DNA from: Avelusimicrobium sp963660385
GTDB lineage: Bacteria > Elusimicrobiota > Elusimicrobia > Elusimicrobiales > Elusimicrobiaceae
Length of the DNA stretch: 37,015 nt
NCBI GenBank assembly: GCA_963660385.1
Contig: CAVKWQ010000009.1
Location: 1 to 37,015 of the forward strand
Direction: 5' to 3'
The translations under genes and the position numbers were made by a program. Numbering within the stretch: position 1 is the stretch's first letter; every line of letters begins with the position of its first letter. Below are positions 7,241 through 14,702 of the stretch, piece after piece. Below the pieces are notes generated by a model. The model had not been told where the DNA came from and ran no database searches. It worked only from the letters and a program-made list of their open reading frames with translations.

Positions 7241-7327
7241 TATTTTTTTGAAATTATTTTTCTCCGTCGTAAAAATACGGAAAAATATTTTTTTATTTTG
7301 GGATAAAAAGTTAGGTTGCGCTAAATT

Positions 7328-7852
7328 TTAGTATAAAAAGTACCCTAAAATTCCGCACGCGGATATGGCGGCAATGGGCCCTACTTTAAATTTTCCCACC
7401 GCTATAAAGGCCGCCAAAAACAACAGAACACTCTTGTAATCCACAAAGTTTTCGTCGTTGCACAGCACCAAGGCCGCCGCGGCAATCAGCCCGATTACCG
7501 CCGGGCGCAGGCCCTTAAACACATTTTCCACTGCCGGGGCGTGGCGGTATTTTAAAAAGTAGCGGCTGACGAGAAGCATCAAAATAAAGGAAGGTAAACA
7601 CACCGCAAAGGTGGCAATAACACTTCCCCACACGCTGTGCGCCGCCGTGTAGCCCGTGTAGGTGGCCAGGTTAATCCCCACCGGGCCGGGCGTAACTTGG
7701 CTGATAGCCACTACGTCGGTAAATTCGGACGTCGTCAGCCACGCTTGTTTGTAAACTACTTCGTTTTGTATAAACGAAATCATCGCGTAGCCGCCGCCGA
7801 AGTTAAAAAGCCCGATTTTAAAAAAAGTAACAAAAAGTTTCCAAAAAATCAT
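7328..7852 (-). CDS. Chromate transporter (CHR) family half-protein, second subunit
   Basis: An inner-membrane protein of 174 residues, one half of a split CHR transporter. It has the family signatures FNFGGGYAM near residue 20 and SQVTPGPVGINLATYTGY near 55, then several hydrophobic helices. The start overlaps the stop of the upstream half by 4 bases (ATGA), so the two are coupled and probably form a heterodimer. Short CHR proteins usually occur as such pairs. Chromate efflux is the named family function, but in an anaerobic gut bacterium the physiological anion is uncertain. Confidence 0.9.
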   Translation of the reverse strand: MIFWKLFVTFFKIGLFNFGGGYAMISFIQNEVVYKQAWLTTSEFTDVVAISQVTPGPVGINLATYTGYTAAHSVWGSVIATFAVCLPSFILMLLVSRYFLKYRHAPAVENVFKGLRPAVIGLIAAAALVLCNDENFVDYKSVLLFLAAFIAVGKFKVGPIAAISACGILGYFLY

Positions 7853-8391
7853 TTAGCGCCCCCTTTCACGCGGCCATATAAAAATCCGCCGAGCCCCGCC
7901 GCCAGCACAATGTACACCGGGGATACACCCATCAGCCACACGAGCAGGGCCGAAACCGCCGGGAGCCAAGCCGTTTTATAAGTAATACCCGCCGTTTTAG
8001 CCAAGCGGAACACAGGCACCGCAATCAAGGCCACCACCGCCGGGCGAATACCCAAAAACACGCGCTTTACAATAGGGTTATCTTTAAAATTATGAAAGAA
8101 AAGCGCAATTAACAAAATGATAACGAAAGACGGCAGCGCCGCCCCCAACGCACAACACACGCTGCCCCAAAAGCCCTTTACCTTGTACCCGGCCAAAATG
8201 GCAATGTTAATAGCCAAAATGCCCGGCGCGGCTTGGGCCACGGCGGTGGCGTCCAAAAATTCCTTTTCGTCCAAGTAACGGCCTTTATCCACCAGTTCCC
8301 GCTCAATAAGCGGCAGCATTGCGTACCCGCCGCCTAGGGTAAAAGTACCAATTTTGGCAAAAATCCAAAACAAAATCAAATAAGTTTTCAT
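7849..8391 (-). CDS. Chromate transporter (CHR) family half-protein, first subunit
   Basis: An inner-membrane protein of 180 residues and the partner of the protein at 7328. Signatures are FTLGGGYAMLPLIEREL near residue 17 and AQAAPGILAINIAILAGY near 53, the CHR repeat motifs. About five or six hydrophobic segments are visible. It follows the XRE regulator gene by 13 bases, and no clear Shine-Dalgarno sequence precedes the ATG, so it may be translated after the regulator on the same mRNA. That proximity suggests the regulator controls the transporter, which is inference. Confidence 0.9.
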   Translation of the reverse strand: MKTYLILFWIFAKIGTFTLGGGYAMLPLIERELVDKGRYLDEKEFLDATAVAQAAPGILAINIAILAGYKVKGFWGSVCCALGAALPSFVIILLIALFFHNFKDNPIVKRVFLGIRPAVVALIAVPVFRLAKTAGITYKTAWLPAVSALLVWLMGVSPVYIVLAAGLGGFLYGRVKGGAK

Positions 8392-8404
8392 TACTTATAT
8401 TTTA

Positions 8405-8647
8405 CTATTTAGCGGGGAAGGCCAACAGTTCGCTGACGGATATTTTTAGGCCCTTGGCGATTTTGCGCAAATTGAGCAAGGCCAAGTTCCGCTCTCCGCG
8501 CTCCACACCGCCCATATAAGTTCTGTCTAACCCGATTTCTAAGGCAAAATCCTCTTGCGAAAATCCCGCCGCCTTGCGCAAGGCCCGCACGCGCGCGCCG
8601 AACGCCTTTAAATATTTCTTGTCTGCCGCAGAGTATGTATTTTTCAT
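8405..8647 (-). CDS. XRE-family helix-turn-helix regulator
   Basis: A cytoplasmic DNA-binding protein of 80 residues, almost entirely one HTH_3/Cro-C1 domain. The segment RKAAGFSQEDFALEIGLDR (about 24-42) is helix 2 and the recognition helix, and TYMGGVERGERNLALLNLRK follows as expected. There is no extra ligand domain. No clear Shine-Dalgarno sequence precedes the ATG. Dyad elements at 8668-8698 lie between this gene and the divergent pilin gene and could be its operator. It probably heads the chromate transporter operon. Confidence 0.88.
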   Translation of the reverse strand: MKNTYSAADKKYLKAFGARVRALRKAAGFSQEDFALEIGLDRTYMGGVERGERNLALLNLRKIAKGLKISVSELLAFPAK

Positions 8648-8698
8648 ACTTTACAGGATAGCGGCTTGATACTTTTAAGTACACGGACTATAAGTATC
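8646..8698. promoter_or_regulatory. Possible XRE operator between divergent genes
   Basis: GATACTT (8668-8674) and AAGTATC (8692-8698) form a 7-bp inverted repeat. ATACTTT occurs also at 8646-8652, overlapping the XRE start, and ACTTTTAAGT (8671-8680) is itself a dyad. The elements cover the space between the XRE start and the pilin -10. Confidence 0.4.
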
Positions 8699-8704
8699 AT
8701 TTTA

Positions 8705-8733
8705 TGTTATAATAAAGGTACTTTTAGGAGGAA
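8705..8733 (+). promoter_or_regulatory. Extended -10 promoter and ribosome-binding site of the second pilin gene
   Basis: TGT-TATAAT (8706-8713 with its upstream TG) is followed about 25 bases later by the ATG at 8738. The strong site AGGAGGAAG (8726-8734) fixes this start. Unlike the other two pilin genes there is no long structured leader. Confidence 0.65.
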
Positions 8734-8737
8734 GAAA

Positions 8738-9355
8738 ATGAAAGGATTTATATCGCTGTTTCCGTTGTTGTCATCCTGGAAAGTTGTAGTCCAGGATCTG
8801 TTGTTATCAAAAAAGAAAAACGACAGATTCCCGACTACAACACTCGGGAATGACGACATCATAATACCTGCCCGAATTGCAACCGCAGGCTTTACACTCA
8901 TAGAACTATTAGTAGTCGTGCTCATTATCGGCATTTTGGCAAGTGTGGCCCTGCCACAATACGAAAAGGCCGTAGCCAAAAGCCGCTATTCACAACTGAT
9001 TACGGCGGGCAAATCGTTAAAAGACGCCATGGAGGTGTATTATATGTCAAACGGCGACTACCCACAGTATTGGAGCGACCTGGACATAGAATTTAAAGGC
9101 TGTTCCGCCGATACGACGGGCCGCTATATGTTGTGGTGTGATACTTTTGCCGTGGATATGTTTAACAGCAATGAAGTAAATTTAAATTTATTTGATACTC
9201 ACGGTCTGCCTAATAACGGGAAAAATATGGCTTCTACTGCCCTTTATAATCAAGCCCCCGCTTATTATGTGGTTTGGCTGGATAATTCCCCTTTCCCTGG
9301 CAAAACCGAGTGCAAAAGCAAAAGGAACGACCTTTGCAAAACAATGGGATTTTGA
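8738..9355 (+). CDS. Type IV pilin-like protein with a repeat-derived leader
   Basis: A pilin or pseudopilin of 205 residues. The prepilin peptidase site is G51|F52 with mature E5 at E56, followed by LIELLVVVLIIGILASVA and PQYEKAVAKSRYS. The leader of 51 residues is far longer than the 3 and 12 residues of the other two pilins here. Residues 11-41 are encoded by a composite palindromic repeat, two units head to head, that resembles the non-coding copy at 272-335. The start at 8738 has AGGAGG and no later ATG precedes the cleavage site, so the leader should be translated. Cys pairs in the head resemble the other pilins. Whether it is processed normally is unknown. Confidence 0.85.
   Translation: MKGFISLFPLLSSWKVVVQDLLLSKKKNDRFPTTTLGNDDIIIPARIATAGFTLIELLVVVLIIGILASVALPQYEKAVAKSRYSQLITAGKSLKDAMEVYYMSNGDYPQYWSDLDIEFKGCSADTTGRYMLWCDTFAVDMFNSNEVNLNLFDTHGLPNNGKNMASTALYNQAPAYYVVWLDNSPFPGKTECKSKRNDLCKTMGF
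8764..8858. repeat. Composite palindromic repeat inside a coding sequence
   Basis: Unit 1 has stem ATCCTGGA (8773-8780) with TCCAGGAT (8790-8797). Unit 2, in the opposite orientation, has stem ATTCCCGA (8827-8834) with TCGGGAAT (8844-8851) and the flanks CGACAG and GACGACA. Both are read in frame within the pilin leader peptide. Confidence 0.8.
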
Positions 9356-9358
9356 AAA

Positions 9359-9389
9359 ACAGCCCCCGGCTTATAAAACCGGGGGCTGT
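9359..9389. terminator. Bidirectional intrinsic terminator
   Basis: ACAGCCCCCGG pairs with CCGGGGGCTGT around a 9-nt loop. On the minus strand TTTTTC follows, so it ends the rod-shape/amidase transcript. On the plus strand the T content after the stem is weaker, but it directly follows the pilin stop codon. Confidence 0.85.
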
Positions 9390-9409
9390 ATATTTAAGCG
9401 GTCAAAACG

Positions 9410-11131
9410 CTAATTTATCCAGCCTTCTTTTTTGGCATAATTATAAATGCCATTGTAAATGCCGAGGGCCATTTTATTGCGCACCGCACTATTGCCCAAG
9501 CGGGCGCGGTCCTTGTTACTGCTGATATACCCCATTTCCACCAGCACCGCCGGGCTGTTCACACCCTTTAACACATAAAAGTTGGCTTGGCGGACGCTGC
9601 TGTTTTGATTGACGGCAATGCCGATTCCCGGCTGTTTATATACGGCATTGCGCACATATCCGGCCAGTTTGGAACTTTCGTTAATATATTCGTTTTTAGC
9701 CAAGGATTGCAACAGCGCGTCCACAAAATTATAGTGAACCTCTTCGTATTGCATTGCTTCGTTTTCAAAGGCGGCCGTTTCGGCGGCCTCTTTATCGGTA
9801 GCCTTTTCCGAACGGAAATACACCTGAAAGCCGTTTGCGTTGCGGTTTTTGGAAGCGTTGGTATGCACGGAAACAAACAAATCGGCCTTAAAATTATTGG
9901 CAATGCGGGACCGCTCGGACAAGGCAATAAAAGTATCATTATCGCGCGTAAGTTTGACCTCAAAGCCGCCCTTTTGCAACAGCCGGGCCAATTCCTTACC
10001 TACGGCCAAGTTCCAATCTTTTTCCCGCATACGGTTACGCATCGCGCCGGGGTCCTTGCCGCCGTGGCCCGGGTCCACCACAATACGCATTTTTTTGTGG
10101 GCTTCCCGCACGCTTACGGGGTTCGGCTCGTTCTTTAAAACGGGGGCCGCTTTGGGCGCGGTTTTAGTGGAAATCGCCGGGGTAGGTTTGGCTTCGGGCT
10201 TGGCGGGCGAAATGACTGCCGCCTTGGGGGTTGCCGCCGTCATCACAGGCTCGTGGGACAGGGCTTCCTCTTCCGCCAACACCGAGGGTTCTTCTCCCTC
10301 CACAAGCGATTTATGCTCCGCCATTTTGGCAGGCGTCGCGGCCGTTTTTACGGCAGGCGTTTCAGCCTTGGCGGGTTCTTCCTCAGGTGCGGGCACGGCC
10401 TTTTTTAGACCCGCTCGGAACACCAATTTGCCGTCCGCCCAATCAAAACTCCACACGTGCGCATCCTTACCTAAAATCACCTTTAACACCGCATCCCCGC
10501 GGGTTTGGCGGATATCCACCGAGGCGATATAACTCGTGCGGAGCCGCTCGTGCAAATCGCGCTTTACCACGGCATTGGGGAACGTAATAATGACAGTATG
10601 TTTGTTGGGCTGTTCGGTGGTAAAAGTTACATTTTTCTGCGCCGTAAAGACCAGTAAATTGTCCTTACCGCCAAATTTTTTGTCCTCATAGGCCAAGGTA
10701 TAACGGCGCTCTATTTGAAAAGCCCCGTCCTTAAATTCCACCTGTTTATCCACCGCTTGCGTAAACGCAGGCAGGGTAAAAAATTCCGCCGGAGTCATTA
10801 CCTTTCCGCCCCGCACCAATACGGGCGCGGATAAGGTTTTGGGCTGGGCGTTTACCACAATTTCCTGCAACGGGGCCGTTAAAATAGCATAAAAACCCTT
10901 GGTGGAAACCTTGGCTTGTTTAGATTTGGCAAACAGTTCCACGCTCGCACCAAATTTGCGGGCAGTTTTTTGCACGTCCACATACGGCACACCGCCGATT
11001 TGTTCAAACGGAACCGTTCCGTCCTTTTTGCCCGAAACGATAAAATCGGCCTCGTCCTGCGCCGCAAACGCGGGGCAGGCAGACACCAAAGCCAAGAAAG
11101 CGGAAATAACCAGTTGCCAAAGCCGTTTCAT
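9410..11131 (-). CDS. N-acetylmuramoyl-L-alanine amidase with AMIN-type N-terminal region
   Basis: A periplasmic peptidoglycan hydrolase of 573 residues that cuts the bond between MurNAc and the stem peptide. A signal peptide covers residues 1-23. Residues 30-140 resemble a copper-amine-oxidase-N type domain and about 150-242 an AMIN domain. A Pro/Ala/Lys-rich linker (243-340) follows. The Amidase_3 domain begins at MRIVVDPGHGG. Zinc ligands are H357, E370 and H423, and the catalytic Glu is E532 in VEMGYISS, all present. This is AmiA/B/C-like. It is the last gene after rng, with a GC-rich hairpin between them and a strong terminator after it. Confidence 0.93.
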   Translation of the reverse strand: MKRLWQLVISAFLALVSACPAFAAQDEADFIVSGKKDGTVPFEQIGGVPYVDVQKTARKFGASVELFAKSKQAKVSTKGFYAILTAPLQEIVVNAQPKTLSAPVLVRGGKVMTPAEFFTLPAFTQAVDKQVEFKDGAFQIERRYTLAYEDKKFGGKDNLLVFTAQKNVTFTTEQPNKHTVIITFPNAVVKRDLHERLRTSYIASVDIRQTRGDAVLKVILGKDAHVWSFDWADGKLVFRAGLKKAVPAPEEEPAKAETPAVKTAATPAKMAEHKSLVEGEEPSVLAEEEALSHEPVMTAATPKAAVISPAKPEAKPTPAISTKTAPKAAPVLKNEPNPVSVREAHKKMRIVVDPGHGGKDPGAMRNRMREKDWNLAVGKELARLLQKGGFEVKLTRDNDTFIALSERSRIANNFKADLFVSVHTNASKNRNANGFQVYFRSEKATDKEAAETAAFENEAMQYEEVHYNFVDALLQSLAKNEYINESSKLAGYVRNAVYKQPGIGIAVNQNSSVRQANFYVLKGVNSPAVLVEMGYISSNKDRARLGNSAVRNKMALGIYNGIYNYAKKEGWIN

Positions 11132-11140
11132 ATGCCAAAA

Positions 11141-11162
11141 GCGCCCGGACTACGCCGGGCGC
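11141..11162 (-). terminator. Hairpin between rng and the amidase gene
   Basis: GCGCCCGG pairs with CCGGGCGC around a 6-nt loop. On the minus strand TTTTGG follows. The T run is short, so it may only partly terminate before the amidase gene, whose start is 9 bases further on. Confidence 0.5.
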
Positions 11163-11169
11163 ACTTATT

Positions 11170-12624
11170 TTACTCCAAGACGATTTTGTAATCTTCCCAC
11201 GCCAACTGCGGGTCCGCCTGGATTTTGAGCGTGCGGTGAATATTCTGCTCAATATCCTCTTGGCGGTTTTTAATGGCTTCGGCCAAAACCGGGTGCAACA
11301 CGACACGCAGGTTTCCGCCGGGGCGGCCGTTGGTAAGGTCGTAAATTTCGCGCTGGATTTTAATGCGCATACTCTCCGCGGACAGTACGCGGCCCGAACC
11401 GTGGCACTGGGGGCACTCTTCGCTGATAAAACTGCCCGTGCTGGCGCGCTTTCTCTCGCGCGTCATTTCCACCAGGCCTAAGCGCGTAATCGGCAAAATG
11501 CGGATTTTGGCGCGGTCCCCGTGTACGGCGGCGGCCAAGGCTTCCACTACGCGGTGGCGGCTGGACGCTTTGCGCATATCAATAAAGTCAATGACGATAA
11601 TCCCGCCGATGTTGCGCAGGCGCAACTGGTGGGCAATTTCGCCCGCGGCCTCAATATTGGTCTGGGTTACGGTTTCTTCCTGCGATTTGTTGCCGGTAAA
11701 TTTGCCGGTGTTTACGTCAATAGCGCAGAGGGATTCCGCTTCCTGGATAATAATACTGCCGCCGTTAGGGAGCGGGAGTTTGGTTTTGCGCAGGTTGTCA
11801 ATTTCCGGCTCTACGTTATAGGCTTCAAAAATCGGCGTTTTGCCCTTGTAGAGTTTCACGCGGTCAGCCAAATCCGGGGAGTTTTTTTCCACAAAGTCCA
11901 ATACGCGTTCGTAATCTTTTTTGCTGTCCAACAGATAAACTTTTGCGTTTTCGGACAGCACATCACGCGCCACCTGCAACACCGCATCCATATCCTCGTG
12001 CAAAAGTTTAGGAGAGCGGGACGTTTCAAATTTCTTAACGATAGACTGCCATTGGCGGTAGAGGTATTTTACCTCGCGTTCCAGTTCGTCCTTGGTGGCC
12101 TCTTCGGCTTCCGTGCGGACGATGCAGCCCATCCCGTTTAAGTGTTTGGCGGCCAAGTCCTGCATAATATCGTTTAATTTATGGCGTGCTTCGGAATCTT
12201 CAATATTTTTAGATACGCCCACAAAACTTTGGTGCGGCGTTAAAACCAAGTAACGCCCGGGCAAGGTTACGTCCATCGTTACCTTCATCCCTTTGGTGCT
12301 GATAGCGTCCTTTACCACCTGAACCATTACTTCCTGGCCTTTGTGGAGCACTTTATCAATGTTCTTTTTGTCGCCGCCCAACACGTCGGAAATATACAAA
12401 TAGGCGTTCTTTTCGTAGCCAATGTTCAAAAACGCGCTGGAAATACCGGGCAGTACGTTTTCCACCGTACCTTTATAAATGTTGCCCACAATATTGAGCG
12501 CGCCGCGGCGTTCCCAAATCAGTTCGTTTACCCGTCCGTCTTCCAAAATGGCGATACGCGTTTCTTCAAACGACGTATTGACCAAGACTTCCACGGAGGG
12601 CTGTCCTTCCAAATTCTTACTCAT
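11170..12624 (-). CDS. rng: Ribonuclease E/G family endoribonuclease
   Basis: A cytoplasmic single-strand endonuclease for rRNA maturation and mRNA decay, 484 residues and so RNase G size without the long C-terminal scaffold of RNase E. An S1-type domain lies near residues 30-120 (ISSAFLNIGYEKNAYLYISD). The DNase I-like catalytic domain has the metal-binding Asp residues in AIDVNTGKFTG and VIDFIDM. The zinc-link CPQCHGSGR follows. The ATG at 12624 has GAGAGGA upstream and is preferred to the GTG at 12651. Synteny of rng with mre genes is also known in E. coli, and pairing with a DUF2344 gene is common in Firmicutes. Confidence 0.94.
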   Translation of the reverse strand: MSKNLEGQPSVEVLVNTSFEETRIAILEDGRVNELIWERRGALNIVGNIYKGTVENVLPGISSAFLNIGYEKNAYLYISDVLGGDKKNIDKVLHKGQEVMVQVVKDAISTKGMKVTMDVTLPGRYLVLTPHQSFVGVSKNIEDSEARHKLNDIMQDLAAKHLNGMGCIVRTEAEEATKDELEREVKYLYRQWQSIVKKFETSRSPKLLHEDMDAVLQVARDVLSENAKVYLLDSKKDYERVLDFVEKNSPDLADRVKLYKGKTPIFEAYNVEPEIDNLRKTKLPLPNGGSIIIQEAESLCAIDVNTGKFTGNKSQEETVTQTNIEAAGEIAHQLRLRNIGGIIVIDFIDMRKASSRHRVVEALAAAVHGDRAKIRILPITRLGLVEMTRERKRASTGSFISEECPQCHGSGRVLSAESMRIKIQREIYDLTNGRPGGNLRVVLHPVLAEAIKNRQEDIEQNIHRTLKIQADPQLAWEDYKIVLE

Positions 12625-12657
12625 ACTAAAATCCTCTCTTGGCTCTTTCACAAGCCT

Positions 12658-13353
12658 TTAAATGGGGTGAAATTCCCCTTCGCTGTCCTGCCAAAGGAAA
12701 CTTTCCCTAATAAATGTAAAACCTTCCACCGTAAACGCTTCGTCCTGCGCCGGGATATCAATCCCCAGCCACGCGGCGATAAGCGTTTGCGGACGTTCCC
12801 ACTTGCCTTGCACGTTTAAAAGCGTTAAACGCACGGCGCGGTTGGAAACGGTTTGCGCTTTCCAAATGTACGGTTTGGCATTTTGCACGAGTGCCAGCCC
12901 GTTATCAGCCCGGCGGGTAATATCCACCCGGGCCGCATTAAAGAAATCTTCCGCCGTCATATCCGGGGCGAACAAATCAAAATTTCCTTCCACCCGGTAA
13001 ACGGCTGCGGCGGCCAAATTCTGCACCGAAGGCAGCGCATAGGGCACGCGTTGTACGTCCAAAAGCGTGAGCCCCTGCGGCTTGGCCTGTTCCAGCGAAC
13101 TGCGCACCTGCTCTGCGGGCACGGCAGAAAGCAAATAAATATCCAAATATTCCCTTTCCGCCCGCACTCCCATAGACGGCGCCGGCCCGTACGCAAGCCG
13201 GGGCCAATTTTTATTGACCTTGGCCGGTTCGTAGGGTAACCCGCTGGCGAGCACCATACTGCGCACGGCGTTAAAGGTGTTCAGCCGTGCCGGAGATTTT
13301 TCGGCACAGGTGAACACTATACGCATTTTATAAATTTTTGGCGTGTTTATCAT
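12658..13353 (-). CDS. DUF2344 (TIGR03936) protein
   Basis: A protein of 231 residues recognised as the 'radical SAM-linked' family. Visible family features are the N-terminal strand MRIVFTCAEKSPARLNTF, then GLPYEPAKVNKNWPRLAYGPAPSMGVRAEREYLDI split across residues 40-70, which matches the usual NPHPKLSFGPALPVGV region. In many bacteria it is fused to or next to a B12-binding radical SAM protein and precedes rng. Here rng follows, but the upstream neighbour is rodA, so the radical SAM partner must be elsewhere or absent. The function is not established. A second ATG at 13326 is a possible start. Confidence 0.8.
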   Translation of the reverse strand: MINTPKIYKMRIVFTCAEKSPARLNTFNAVRSMVLASGLPYEPAKVNKNWPRLAYGPAPSMGVRAEREYLDIYLLSAVPAEQVRSSLEQAKPQGLTLLDVQRVPYALPSVQNLAAAAVYRVEGNFDLFAPDMTAEDFFNAARVDITRRADNGLALVQNAKPYIWKAQTVSNRAVRLTLLNVQGKWERPQTLIAAWLGIDIPAQDEAFTVEGFTFIRESFLWQDSEGEFHPI

Positions 13354-13357
13354 CTTT

Positions 13358-14701
13358 TTATGCCCGTATGCGGCGCGCGTAAACCGACTGCACCACCCCT
13401 AATGCCCATAAACTGGATACCAAGTTGGACCCGCCGTACGAAATAAACGGCAGCGGAATCCCGGCTACCGGCACAATACCGATAAGCATCCCAAAGTTTA
13501 CCAGCATATAGGTAAAAAACATCCCGAATATGCCGGAACATACCAAATAACCGTAGCGGTCGCTTGAACTGTACGCCACTACGATTATTCTCCATAAAAT
13601 GAGTAAATAGAGCCCCAACACAAGTAGCGTCCCCCACAGGCCGAGTTCTTCCCCCACCACGGCTAAAATAAAGTCCGTGTGTTTTTCTGGCACGAACCCC
13701 AGGCGCGACTGGGTTCCCGAAAAGAGTCCCGAGCCGAAAACGCCGCCCGCGCCCATAGCAATTTGCGCCTGCAAGACGTTATACCCCGCGCCGCGCGGGT
13801 CGGACTTGGGGGCCAAAAAGGTTTCTACGCGTTTTCTTTGGTGCGGCTTCATTTGGTGGTCCACAAATATCCCGCCAAACAGCCCCGCCAACACTACCAA
13901 AGTAGCCAGCACAAAGTAAAAGGACGGCAGTAACATACGCAACTGCTTAAAAAACCACCAAGCCGCATACCCCAGCACAATTACCAATACGGAAAATCCC
14001 GCCATATACCAGCCGTTATGCGCCAAATCATAAAAAGCGCGCACCAGCCAATATTCCTGCAAATCCGGGTGGAGATAGATATACGTCCAGGCAATCGTAA
14101 AAAACCCCGCCACACCTGCAAAAAGGCCGATTAAACCCAAATAGAACACATTTACGCCCGTACAATAAAGCAATACCAAAATAGCCGGGAACGTAACCAC
14201 CACGGACGAAAAGTCCGGCTGCATCATAATCAGGCCAAAAACAGGCACCAAAAGCGCCCCCAAGCCAAAGAGTGTGGAAACGTCGCGGATACGCTGCCCG
14301 CGTCTGTCCAAAAATGCGGCGGCGGCCAAAATGGTGGCCACGCGGCAGATTTCCGAAGGCTGCATAGAGAAAAAGGGCAACACAAACCACGAGCGCGAAC
14401 CGCGCTGGTAAGACCCGAACAACAGCACCCCCACCAGCAGGGCCAAAATAAAACCGTAGAGGTACTTCCATTGTTCATCAAAGATTTGATAGTTAAAACT
14501 CCACCCCACAAAAAACGCCAAAGCCCCCACCGGCAAGGCCACCAGGTGCGTGCGGACAATGGGGTTAGCAAAAGACAAACTGTTTACGGCGGACATAATG
14601 CACAGCGCGCCCAGTATCACCAGTAAAATCATTGCGCCGAACAGCACATAATCCAAACGGCTGCGGCTGGAATTTTTAGTAAAATTGCGAAATGCGGCCA
14701 T
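13358..14701 (-). CDS. rodA: Rod-shape SEDS glycosyltransferase RodA
   Basis: An inner-membrane peptidoglycan polymerase of the SEDS family (447 residues), which works with PBP2 in the elongasome. About ten membrane segments are visible. SEDS signatures include YQRGSRSWFVLPFFSMQPSE near residue 105, the large loop with GAGGVFGSGLFSGTQSRLGF, and the C-terminal GIPLPFISYGGSNLVSSL. The ATG at 14701 is chosen because AAGGAG lies 11 bases before it. The GTG at 14713 directly abuts that site. The ATG follows the mrdA stop by one base (TAATATG). Confidence 0.95.
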   Translation of the reverse strand: MAAFRNFTKNSSRSRLDYVLFGAMILLVILGALCIMSAVNSLSFANPIVRTHLVALPVGALAFFVGWSFNYQIFDEQWKYLYGFILALLVGVLLFGSYQRGSRSWFVLPFFSMQPSEICRVATILAAAAFLDRRGQRIRDVSTLFGLGALLVPVFGLIMMQPDFSSVVVTFPAILVLLYCTGVNVFYLGLIGLFAGVAGFFTIAWTYIYLHPDLQEYWLVRAFYDLAHNGWYMAGFSVLVIVLGYAAWWFFKQLRMLLPSFYFVLATLVVLAGLFGGIFVDHQMKPHQRKRVETFLAPKSDPRGAGYNVLQAQIAMGAGGVFGSGLFSGTQSRLGFVPEKHTDFILAVVGEELGLWGTLLVLGLYLLILWRIIVVAYSSSDRYGYLVCSGIFGMFFTYMLVNFGMLIGIVPVAGIPLPFISYGGSNLVSSLWALGVVQSVYARRIRA

Positions 14702-14702
14702 A

